NCBI RefSeq assembly: GCF_027366395.1
Contig: NZ_CP114771.1
Coordinates: 6,014,001 to 6,078,000 of the forward strand
Direction of reading: 5' to 3'
DNA: 64,000 nt
Source: Endozoicomonas sp. GU-1
GTDB taxonomy: Bacteria; Pseudomonadota; Gammaproteobacteria; Pseudomonadales; Endozoicomonadaceae
In this document: positions 44,085 to 55,200 of the stretch, one piece after another
Position numbering within the stretch: the stretch's first letter is position 1
Layout: each line of letters begins with the position of its first letter
Translations under genes and position numbers: made by a program
The notes under the pieces: model-generated
Database searches by the model: none
What the model was told of the DNA's origin: nothing
What the model saw: the letters and a program-made list of their open reading frames with translations, nothing else

Positions 44085-44245
44085 TTTCCAGCATATAGTT
44101 CCCAATTTTCTCTCTGTTTGATCGTTTTCTATACAGATTTTCCAAGCATATAATTCGCGAAAATTCACAAATTAGGCAAAATGTTCCCGAAAATTCCCAA
44201 TATAAAGTTACCAAAAATTCCCAGCATAAAGTTTGGCATTTTTGG
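44085..44245 (-). repeat. Degenerate AT-rich repeats upstream of truncated zorA
   Basis: On the minus strand about five related segments: AACTTTATGCTGGGAATTTT, AACTTTATATTGGGAATTTT, a longer variant with GTGAATTTTCGCG, AATTATATGCTTGGAAAA, AACTATATGCTGGAAAAG. Not the coding sequence expected for the missing zorA 5' end. Confidence 0.55.
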
Positions 44246-44363
44246 TGGTCTAAAATTCATTGAAATTCAACATGTTGTATTATTTTTGTATTTGTCGCGA
44301 ATTATAGCACCTTGCAAGGCAGCATTTTTCCAGTTTGTGCACTGTGTAAATGGTTATTGGTAG

Positions 44364-44583
44364 CAGGGCTTACGCATCAATGGCAAAAATTCGGTAGGCC
44401 TTGGCATCTGTAGCGTACAGGCAAATCAATCACCAATCGCATACCGAAAAAAAACGCATCTATACGGCAATAGGTGTTTAAAATAATGACTGTTTTGATT
44501 AATAACCCTGAAAAATAATCATTTTGTAGTCATTTTAACTACAATAACCTAGTTTGATAGTGTTAACTGATGCGTAAGCCCTG
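44364..44583. mobile_element. 220-bp MITE-like element with 16-bp perfect inverted ends
   Basis: Ends are CAGGGCTTACGCATCA (44364-44379) and its exact reverse complement (44568-44583). It is directly flanked by TTATTGGTAG on the left and TTATTGCTAG on the right, a 9/10 target duplication. The interior is non-coding and AT-rich. Confidence 0.85.
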
Positions 44584-44669
44584 TTATTGCTAGGGGCATG
44601 GAGAGTTAGAGGGATAGTTTGTTCTCTGAACTGTGAGCGGTAGAAGTTTTTTTCTTCGATTGTATGGCC

Positions 44670-44928
44670 TCAAATTGGTTGATTGGTCAATTTTACCCTT
44701 TTAATCAGTATGTCGATAAGTTCTGGCTGCATGTAAGTGTATATGTCAGCAATGTCTAAGTTGATAACTTTGCACAAGTATTGTTCGCCAGCATATTTTG
44801 ATATTCTTTCTTCGTGTTCCTTCTCCATTACGTAAACGGTGTCAGCCCACTCCAGTAATTCTATGCTGCATAATCTGCTACCGTACTGTTTACAATACTT
44901 TGCACTTAAACCTGCAGACCGATACGAG
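44670..44928 (-). pseudogene. Low-molecular-weight protein-tyrosine-phosphatase-like gene, 5' end removed by IS66
   Basis: The remaining ~86 residues read SYRSAGLSAK, IELLEWADTVYVMEKEHEER, LDIADIYTYMQPELIDIL, matching the C-terminal part of the short (~110-residue) phosphotyrosine phosphatase family. The N-terminal catalytic loop (CxxNxxRS) is missing because the sequence joins the IS66 terminus at 44929. Not functional. Confidence 0.65.
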
Positions 44929-45009
44929 GTAAGCGCATTCAAAACCCACGCCCTACCACTTTAATCTCCACTGCGAAAGCATAAGCCTCCAGTCTACAAG
45001 GAGGCAAAC

Positions 45010-45351
45010 ATGTCTACACACTCCCTCAGAGAGAAGTGGCAACAACGCGTTCAATCCTGGCGTGATTCCGGATTAAGCCAGAGCACCTGGTGTAAGCAGC
45101 ACAACCTCAGACCAAGCCAGTTTTGGTACTGGAGAAAAAAGTTTGATGAAGCTTCTTTGCCCGTTACCACCACAACACATAAAGGGGATAAGCCTTCTGC
45201 CTTTGTACAAGTCATTCCTGTCTCCCAGGCTGAAGTCGCAGGCACCGCTCTTTCATCGCTCAGCGTCACACTGCCCAGTGGGTTAACGGTCACAGGCTTT
45301 GACCAGACCAATCTGAAGTTAGCACAACAACTCATAGGGCTGCTCCAATGA
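45010..45351 (+). CDS. tnpA: IS66 accessory protein TnpA
   Basis: 113 residues; helix-turn-helix-like IS66 Orf1: REKWQQRVQSWRDSGLSQ, WCKQHNLRPSQFWYWRKK, and the C-terminal VTLPSGLTVTGFDQTN. AAGGAGGC precedes the ATG. Its end overlaps tnpB by four bases. Confidence 0.9.
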   Translation: MSTHSLREKWQQRVQSWRDSGLSQSTWCKQHNLRPSQFWYWRKKFDEASLPVTTTTHKGDKPSAFVQVIPVSQAEVAGTALSSLSVTLPSGLTVTGFDQTNLKLAQQLIGLLQ

Positions 45352-45716
45352 GTCTGCCGGTTATGCGTCCTCCAGTGACCCTTCCCAGAGTCTACCTGCA
45401 TCGAGACCCGGTCGATTTCCGGAAATCTTTCAAGGGTCTGGCCGTTCTGATTGAGCAGGAGCTTGGCCATAACCCTTTCAGCGGCGAGCTGTATGTCTTC
45501 ACAAATCGGCAGCGAAATAAAATCAAATGCTTATTCTGGGAAAATACCGGTTTTGTCCTCTATTACAAAAGTCTCGCTGAAGATAAATTCCACTGGCCAA
45601 AGCAAGACGACGAGCTAGTGACGATCACAGGGCAACAAATGAACTGGCTGCTGGATGGATACGACATAAGCCTTATGAAACCCCATAAAAACAGGTATTA
45701 TGACAGCTGTTTCTGA
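45348..45716 (+). CDS. tnpB: IS66 accessory protein TnpB
   Basis: 122 residues, IS66 Orf2: VYLHRDPVDFRKSFKGLA, NPFSGELYVFTNRQRNKIK, FVLYYKSLAEDKFHWP. ATGA overlap with tnpA. Complete for the family, so it was probably functional before tnpC was lost. Confidence 0.92.
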   Translation: MSLPVMRPPVTLPRVYLHRDPVDFRKSFKGLAVLIEQELGHNPFSGELYVFTNRQRNKIKCLFWENTGFVLYYKSLAEDKFHWPKQDDELVTITGQQMNWLLDGYDISLMKPHKNRYYDSCF

Positions 45717-45752
45717 TCCCTTTTTACGGCTCTTTCTATTAAAATAGCGGGC

Positions 45753-46241
45753 ATGAAATTGCTCTCTGATACCCCTGTTTTTAAGGCAAAACCAGGCATT
45801 ACTGTGCCCGGATTTCAAGCCGAAAATACTGCTGATCTTGAAGCCTTGATAAAGGTCATTGATCAGCAGGCGGATGTCATTGAGAAAAAATCCTGTGTCA
45901 TCGCTGAGCAAAAAAAGCATATCGCCCTGTTGGAAGAGTATTTACGACTTGAGCGAGCCCGCCTTTATGGTCGTAGCTCTGAAAAGAGCAGCCTGCAGGG
46001 GGAAATCTTTGATGAAGCAGAGTTGGTTGATTGTGGTGAAGAAGTCCAGAATGAGGCTTCGGAAACAGAAAAGAAACATAAAAAGTCTCAAGGCCGTAGA
46101 CCACTGTCGCCTTCCCTGCCTCGCTTCCAGGAAAAAATTAGGCCTTTGCGCGGTGGGTGGGGCTTAATGTCTACCTTAAGAGCCGCCACTGACGCGCCAT
46201 TACCAAGCAAGATTGGCAGATTTTGTAACTTGCTGAATTGA
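45753..46241 (+). pseudogene. tnpC: IS66 transposase TnpC, truncated
   Basis: The N-terminal ~125 residues fit IS66 TnpC: leucine-zipper-like region around IDQQADVIEKKSCVIAEQKK, LRLERARLYGRSSEKSSLQG, then QGRRPLSPSLPR. After nt ~46130 the frame runs into unrelated sequence and stops at 46239-46241. The DDE catalytic core (~350 residues) is missing. Confidence 0.8.
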
Positions 46242-46262
46242 GCTTTAAAGCACTTAAAATAA

Positions 46263-49200
46263 TTAGTCGCGAGAATCTATAAGATATTTGATCCCTTTAA
46301 TTGTGGGGTTGTTGAAGAATGATGGAAGGTAAAGTCTCTTGCCTGATTTTTTCTCAATTTGCTTGCTCATAAAGACTGCCTGAAGGGAGCTTCCCCCTAG
46401 TTCAAAAAAACTGTCATGATCATTAATGGAATCTTTAGATAAAGATAATATGCTTTGCCAGATTTCCTTAATCTCTTTTGTTTGAATGGGAGTGAGCGCA
46501 GTACTTGCTTTGGATGCAGGAGGTTCGTAGACGTATAATGACTTTCGATCAGATTCAGATAAAGATGTATGATCGTCAGTTTCAGGACATTGCAGGCTTT
46601 TTCTGGCAGACAGCTGAATATCCGATAGTTTACCGTCTGAGTTATTCACCATCCTATTTAAAATATGGATATAGTTTGTCCAGAGATAATTGATGGTTTC
46701 TTCTTTAAAACAAGAGGTTGCGTAGTCTAATTGAGCAATCATACAGGATGGTTTGTCATCAATAACCAACTTCAGGTCAAACCAGGTTGTGTCTCTTTGA
46801 TAGTGGATGTTTTCAGTGCTGTGAATTTCAGTGTAATCAAAATGTTGTACATTAAACATAACCTGAAACAAAGGGTTTTTCTCAGAGCTTCGGGGATTAT
46901 TGAGAGCTTCTACTATATGTTGAAAAGGCAGTTCTTTAAGCTGATTAACATATGCAACTTTCTTATGGCAGTCAGATATTAGCTGACTTAATCCTTTGTC
47001 CGGTGCGATGTTTGTTCTTATGACTGCAGTGTGTACTAAAAATCCAACCAGTGTTTTAAGTTGTGGATGGTTTCTTGCAGCTACCTGAGTACCAATTGCA
47101 ATATCATCTGTATCACTGTACCGGCATAACAATAGGCTAAAGGCACTAAGCATAATACTGAAGATGGTAACCGCTTCTTGCTTTGCCAGACTTCGCAATT
47201 GATCCGATAGCTCTTCTGACAATACAAAAGATTTAAAGTGTCCACGATAATCAAATTGTGGTGGTCGGGGATAATCGGTTGGCAGATGAAGGGGTTTCAG
47301 ACCATCAAGTTCATGCCGCCACCAACGTTGTTGCTCCTTAATTAATGAGAGGGGCAGGTTTTCCTGTTCCCAAACCGAAAAATCCAGAGAATCAATATCA
47401 GGTTCGGGGAGAGATGCCTCAGTACTATTTTTAGTATGGGGACCGGTGGCTAACAACTGGCTCAGTTCTTTAGAGAGGATCTCGAGGGACCAGGCATCAA
47501 CTGCAATATGATGAAAGAGTAATAACAAAAAATGGTCTGTCTTGTCAGGTGTCTTACTATCCGCAGACAACCATAGCAGCCGCAGAGGGTATTGGGAGGT
47601 CAGATCAAAAGGCGTATTGATTTCCTTGTGAATAATAGAGCTAAGTTCGTTGTTATTGATTTGCCGGTGATCAACGCTCAATGTCTGTTCGTGTACCTGT
47701 TGAATCATTTCACCATCCTCAGTGGTCGTGAAGCAGGTACGAAGTGCTTTATGGCGGTGGACAAGTTGTTGCACCGAGGCGATAAATCGCTTGCAGGATT
47801 GAGCGTCAGAAAGTTTGAATACCCAGGGGATATGGTATGCAGCAGTCCCCTGCTCATACTGTTCGATAAACCAGAGACGCTGTTGCGCGAAGGACATGGG
47901 TGCCTGGCTCAGGTGGCGGGCCGGTATCGGCTCAATATCCCGGGTCAGTTCCGGAGCCAGCCGGGCAATGGTCGGATACTGGAACAACAGGGCGACTGGT
48001 ACGTCCACCGACAGCGCCTGGGCAATACGCTGGCAAAGTCGTATGGCCAGCAGGGAGTCACCGCCGAGCTGGAAGAAGTTGTCGTGTATGCCGATTTGCT
48101 CGATGTTCAGCAGTTCCTGCCAGAGGTCACAGAGTCGTGTTTCGTCGGGGGTAGTGGGTGGAGCATACTGCACATGACTGCTGATCTCTGGTTCAGGCAG
48201 AGCCTTGCGATCCAGTTTGCCAGTGCGGGTCATGGGGAATGACTCAACGGCAATAAAAGCCTTTGGGATCATGTATTCTGGCAGTTTCTGACGCAATTGA
48301 GCCTGTAGCGAAGCTTCAACCTGTGGCTGTTCGCAGGTATACCAGCAGACGAGGTAGTCATACTGATCCTGCGAATCATTGCTTCGGCTGCGTGGTTGCA
48401 CAAAGGCCCTGGTGATGCCGGGTATGCTCGTCAGTGTCCGTTCGATTTCAGCCAGCTCTATTCTGTGCCCCCGGATTTTAACCTGCTGATCGATACGGCC
48501 TATGTAGAGCAATTCGCCATTGTCGAGCCACTTGACCTTGTCACCTGTTCGATAGACATGGCCATGTATTGGAAGCGAAGGCACATCTATAAAGGCTGCT
48601 TTCGTCAACTCAGGTTGATTCAGATAACCACGGGCCAACCCGTGACCACCGATATAGAGTTCGCCTGGAATGCCGACGGGGACTGGCTGCATGTATTGAT
48701 CCAGCACATAGACCCGTGTATTGGCTAATGGCTTGCCAATGGATAGGTAATCCCTGTTTTGAGCGGGACTCAATCGCACCCGGGCAGTAGTGGCGATAAC
48801 CGTCGTCTCAGTTGGGCCGTAGGCATTAAATACCAGAGTGTGGTGTGGGCAGCCGGTAATGAACCGGTGAGCAAGGTCGTAATTCAATGTTTCTCCACCG
48901 ACCAAAACCAGCCTCAGACTCTGAAGAGAATCTGAACTTTTTTGTGAAATGGTTTTGAGAAATCTGTCCAGCTGTGTTGGAACAAATATGATGATGGATA
49001 CAGAGTGTTGACAGATCATGGACGCCAATGTGTCCGGGTCATAGCGAACATCAAGCGAAGCAATGACTGTATGCCCTTTTAAAGACATACCACATAATAT
49101 TTCCCATATGGAAACATCAAACCCATGGGGGATCTTCTGGATAAGAACATCGCTGTGATCCGTGGGATAGCGAACCAGGCAGTCCTGAATAAAGTTGACA

Positions 49201-52200
49201 CTGGCCCCGTGTGAAATCATCACCCCTTTTGGCTGTCCGGTGGTGCCGGAGGTGAAGATAATATAAGCGAGTTGATCATGGCTGATCAGTGCGGGCGGGT
49301 TGTACAGTGTTTGGTCTGTCCATGATATGTCGTCCAGCATCACGACAGAAACGCTATCCGGTTCATCGTGGTTGTTCCAGAAGGAGGGTTGGTGAGACGT
49401 CGTCAACACCATCCGGGATTGTGTGTCATTAAAGATAAAACGAAGACGTTCCACCGGATCGGTATGGTCCACCGGAACATACACGCACCCTGCCTTCAAT
49501 ACCGCCATGGCAGCAATGTTAAATTCAAGACAGGGCTTACAGCAGACCATGACACAGGTTTCCGGTGGGATGACACCGTCGCATTGTGCTTTTATTGTCT
49601 CCTGAATCATCATTGCCAGCTGGTTGGCCCGGTTGTTGACCTCCCGGTTGGTTAACTGCTGCTCTTCAAATACAAGACAGAGGTTATCCGGATACTGTTT
49701 GGCCTGCTGTTCAAACAACTGGTGCAGCAGGAGACTTTCCTGGCCTTCGGGCAGGGGAGCGTCGGTCTGGTTCCAGTCAACGACGATCTGCTGGTATTCC
49801 TCATTACTGAGCAGGGAGATCTCCCGGGTTAAACACTCCGGCCGGGCAACAAACTGCTCAAGTACGCGCTTATAGTGCTGCCACAGGCGTGTTATGGTCT
49901 CTTCCCGGAACAGGGCTGTTGCGTATTCGAGATTGGCATGAAGTCTGTCTTCCTGGTCATCCACTATCAGGGTCAGGTCAAACTTTGTAGTCTGTGCCTC
50001 CGGTGGCAGGGGAAGCTGTGATATGCCCTGACCTTGAGCCAGGGTAAAGTGCTGCACAGCAAACATCACCTGGAACAGCGGGTGACGGGAAGGGTCCCGT
50101 TCTACTTGCAACTGATCAACCAGCTGCTCAAAGGGAATATCCTGATGCTGTTGTACGACGGCGACTGATTGGTGCACCTGGCGAATCAGTTCACGGCAGG
50201 TCTGTTCAGGGGCAAGCCGGGTACGGATCACCAGGGTGTTGGCAAAAAAACCGGCAAGGGATTTCAGCTGCGGGTGCTGGCGATTGGCGACCGGGCTACC
50301 AACGGCAACATCGTCCTGACTGCAGTAACGGCTGAGCAGTACGGCAAAGGCACTGAGCATGACCGTGTACAGGGTGGTATCTTCACGATTGGCCAGTTGG
50401 CGCAACTGCGCAGAGCGTTCCGGTGACAGCGAACATTGGCAATGGCCACCGCGGTAGTCGATTTGCCGTGGTCGAGGATAATCCAGTGGCAGGTTCAGGG
50501 GTTCCAGGTCTGCCAGTTCCTGCTGCCACCATCGGGTCTGGGTTGCCAGCAGCTGGTCCTGCCAGGTTTCCTGCTGCCAGAGGGTGAAGTCCAGGTAATC
50601 GATGGGCAATTCGGGAAGCACGGTTTCTGGCGTATTCTGGTGGGATGACAGCGCGCCCATCACGCCCATCAATAGTGTCAGCTCTCTGGTAAGAATTTCC
50701 AGGGACCAGCCGTCCACGGCAATGTGATGAAAGAGTAACAGGAAAATGTCGTCTTCCTGACGGGTTTCAGACGCAGCGCCCGACGGATTATCACTGACCG
50801 TAAACCAGACGACGCGAAGCGGATACTGAGTGCTGAGATTAAACGGTGTGTTAATGGAACGGGACAGAGCCGGGTTTAACTCCGCTTTAGCCAGTGTTTT
50901 TCGCTCAACCGGTAATGGGCCTTTCTGAACTTGTTGCAGAGGCTGACCATCATCATCCGTGCTGAAAAAAGTCCTCAGGGTTTTATGACGTTGAACCAGT
51001 AGTTGCAAGGCCCCGACCAGCGTTTGTGCCTGCTTTGGCTGATGGAGTTTCAACACCATGGGAATGTGATAGGCGGCAGTCCCCTGCTCATACTGTTCGA
51101 TAAACCAGAGACGCTGTTGCGCGAAGGACATGGGTGCCTGGCTCAGGTGGCGGGCCGGTATCGGCTCAATATCCCGGGTCAGTTCCGGAGCCAGCCGGGC
51201 AATGGTCGGATGCTGGAACAACAGGGCGACTGGTACGTCCACCGACAGCGCCTGGGCAATACGCTGGCAAAGTCGTATGGCCAGCAGGGAGTCACCGCCG
51301 AGCTGGAAGAAGTTGTCGTGTATGCCGATCTGCTCGATGTTCAGCAGTTCCTGCCAGAGGTTGCAGAGTCGTGTTTCGTTAGGTGTGCCGGGTGCCGTGT
51401 ACTGTTTTCTTTCTGGTATGGATTCGACGCTGGAAAACTGTTTTCGATCTATTTTTCCACTGGCTAACCTGGGGAGTGTCTGTAACATATGCACGTGCTG
51501 TGGCAGCATCCACTCAGGGAGTTGTTGAGATAGTAATCCTCGAACTTTCTCTGCGTCAAGGCCCAGAACCTGGTTCGATTGCCTGGCCACAAAAAGCCGT
51601 AAATCCAAAGCGGCTGCCAGACCGCCTGTGGGGGTTGCACCGCTCTGGGCAACAGAGAACAGACGGTTAAGTCGATCAAGCCACTGATTTTCACTTAACA
51701 AGTCATGTTCACGATCGTCCTGATATTCATCACTGCCTACCTGAAGGCCTTTAAATAGATCTGATTGCGGCCAATATGTACACCCTTCAATGAAGAACAA
51801 GACTCCCCCGGGGCTTAGCAGGCTGCGAATATCTTCAAGGGCATGATCGATAACGTGAGCAACGTGCAAACTGTTTGAGGCGAATATGAAATCGAAGCTT
51901 GCCGGGTTTATACCCTGGAGTGATGGTGCTTTATTCAGATCAAAAAAACGATATTCCATGCATGTATCACCGTACTCTGCTCGTGCTTCCTTAAGAAAGA
52001 GGTCGGATACATCCGTAAAGACATAGTTAAATTCATGTTTGGATTCACGCAGGAGAGGTATAATATGCCGTGTCAATGACCCCATGCCTGCCCCAATTTC
52101 CAGGCATCGGATCGGGCTATCCTGCTGGATGCCTGAGGTGGTTAACAAGGCTGTGATCAGTTTTTCGATTTGTTGAAAGCAATAAAGGTGAGAATGCTGG

Positions 52201-55200
52201 TACATAATGTCAGTATTCTCTGTAAGGTAGATTTCTGCTGCATGGCTTCGACCCGTAATGATAGAAATCAGATCAAGGCTATTAACACTCCCGGTCGGTT
52301 GGTTGTTTTGTTTGTTATGAGTAGCCAGATATGTTTTTACTGGTATCAGGCACCGATAGGACACGGCATCATTTTCCGGATGCGGATTTTGGCCGGTCAG
52401 GATGTTCTCACTGACAAGATGGTTCAGGCAACGTGTTAACCAACGTGTAAAGCGGGGCAGAATAGAACCATGGGCCATGACCTGTTGTGCGGTCAGTGCT
52501 TCACCGGGCTTGCTAAAAAGCCCCAGGTTATCGAACATCTCACAGAGCGTCAGGGTGAAAATACGACATTGAATTTTTATGTGCTGGTGAAAATAATGGT
52601 TGGCATCAGTGGATGAAAGTTCACGGCCACAGATTGTGCGTTGAAGCGATTTCTCCGCTTCATTATCCGGCTTGCCCAGATGGTGTTGAATGATTGAATT
52701 ATCAAACTGCAATCCCGGTGGTTGTACAGGGCTGAATAGAACAGCATTGGGACTATCTGGAGTTACCCAGGCAACCAGCTGATTATCCCTGGCAATAACA
52801 ACAGCATCCTTGAGTCCGGGAAGTTGTTTCAGCGACGCTTCTAACTCACCCAGCTCCACCCGGTGTCCATGGATTTTCACCTGGGTATCTTCCCGCCCTT
52901 CAAAGATCAGGAGGCCTTCCCCATCAAGATGCCCCAGGTCACCGGTCCGGTATAAATGACCATAGTCTGGATGCTCAATAAAGGCGGACGCTGTCTTTTG
53001 CGGGTCACCCAGGTAACCCTGCGCCAGCCCGGCACCGCCGATGCACAGCTCACCGGTCACCCCCGGTGGGCACAGTAGCCGGCTGTCCGGCTGCAGAATG
53101 TAGAACTGCTGGTTGGCCAGCGGCGTGCCGTAGGGAATGGATGACCAGTGTTGCTTACTCTCCGTTACGGTATCCGTCACGGTAAAACAGTTGGACCAGA
53201 TGGCCGCTTCCGTTGCGCCACCCAGGGCGAGCACCTGAATGCCCGGTGCCGCCTCACGCAGCCTGTCCGGCAGGGTCAGGGGAATCCAGTCACCACTGAG
53301 CAGGGCCAGGCGCAGGCTGCCCAGGGCACCCGCCGGCACCGCTTCAATCAGCAGTTCCGCCAGCGCAGGGACGGTATTCCAGACCGTGACCCGGTGCTGT
53401 TCCACCTGGTGACGCCAGTGTTGAGGCGATTTCACCAGGCAGCTGTCCGGTAATACCAGGGTGGCCCCGGCACAGAGCGTACCAAAGATATCCCACACCG
53501 ACAGGTCAAAAGAGAGGGCGGACAAGCCGTATACCCGGTCTTCAGCGTTCAGTGACACACGACGGTTCACATCCCGGAGCGTATTCAGCACCGCCCGGTG
53601 GGTCATCATGACGCCTTTGGGTGTGCCGGTGGAACCGGAAGTGAAGATGATGTAGGCCAGGTCGTCCGGTTGGGTATTGGGTAATTCGACCTGATGATTT
53701 GCTGGTTCACCGTCGTCAATCAGCAGCGTGGTCACGGCATCCGATGCCAGCGAATGCAGATTACCAGCCCATTCAGCATCGGTCACCACCACCGGCTGAT
53801 CCAGTTGCGCCAACACCTGCCGGATACGGGCGATGGGCCATTCCGGGTTCAGGGGCACATAGAAGGCACCGGTCAACAGGGTGGCCAGTACCGCTGTCAC
53901 CTGCCCGATACTTTTCTCTATGTAAATAGCCACCGGGCTACAGGGCTGAACACCCTGATCCATCATGACGCCCGCCAGTGAACGGGCCCTGGCCAGTAAT
54001 GTCTGGTAATCCAGCGTTTCATCACTGCTGATCAGGGCGGGTTGCCTGCTCCGTTGTTCAGCCTGTTGCAGAATGTCCGTCAGCAGGGTGGCCCGGTCAT
54101 CATCCACCCATGCATAATCCGTGTCGTTTAATGCTTGCCACAGGACAAGATCCGGTTGAGGGAGGGAAGGGGACACCGGTGCTTTCCAGCACTGTGGCCC
54201 GGTCGCCAGGGTCTGCAGCAGGGAGTTCCAGCTGGCAAACAGGCTGTTCAGCACGGCCGGGTCAAACAACTGCTCGGCAGCATCCCAGTTGTAGATCAAC
54301 GCACCATCGTGCTCCGTCACCTGGTGATCCAGCCAGACCTGCGGGGTCTGGGAGATGGCATAACCGGGCGTGCCGAACAGCTGGTTGTCCATCAATGTGT
54401 CCAGTGCCTGGTGGTCCAGCCCCAGGGTGGAGGTAAAGACCACGGGCATCAGGACATCGGTACTGGTTTGCTGGCGCAGGGCACGGAGCACCTCCACGCC
54501 ACTGAACAACCGGTGTGATAAATCAGACGACAACTGCTGTTGCACACGCTGGGCCTGCGACAGGAAATCCACAGCGGGGTCAGGGTGAATTTCCAGCAGG
54601 CTCAGGGCGGTGAAGTCGCCAATGATCCGGTCGACCTCCTCATGCACCGGCAGTCGCTGGAAGGTGGTCAGGTTCAGGGTCATGGCCGGTTCCCGGCACC
54701 AGCGGGCCAGCACCAGGGACCAGGCGGTTAACAGGACGGCATTGGCCGTCAGTCCCTGCTGACGGGCCTGGTTCTGCAGTGCCTGCCAGTGTTCAGGCGA
54801 CAGTGTGCCGGAGCGCCGGACAAAGCGCGGTTGTTCTTCAGGTGCCAGGGCTGTCACCGGTAACTGGGGTGCCGGTGGCAGGGTATCAAGCCGTTCCAGC
54901 CAGTAGTCCCGGTCCCGGAGACGGGCCGGATGATCCTCCGGCACTGCCAGCAAATAGTCCCGGAAGGTCAGCTGCAGTGGCGGGTAGACAACCTCCGGAT
55001 GTTGGTAGCGATCGGCCAGTTCGGCAAAGATCAGGAAGAAACTGCCGGCGTCAGCGACCAGGGCGTCCATACGGAACAGCAAGCGGCCACGCTGGTTGGG
55101 TAACCGAATCAACTGACAGTCGAACAGGGGCCATTGTTCAGGATCGCTGACCCGGTGAGACTCGTTCTGTCGTATAGCCAGCAAATGCTGTTCCAGTGCC

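Larger units (their letters stand above)
44929..46130 (+). mobile_element. IS66-family element, right end deleted
   Basis: Left terminus GTAAGCGCATTCAAAACCCA at 44929 matches the GTAAGC-type IS66 end. tnpA and tnpB are intact; tnpC is cut after about 125 codons, and the right terminus is absent before the NRPS gene. The right limit given is approximate. Confidence 0.8.

Noticed and set aside
44181-44363. 60-codon plus-strand frame starting MFPKIPNIKLPK
   Set aside because: Derives from the AT-rich degenerate repeats; no ribosome site and no family.
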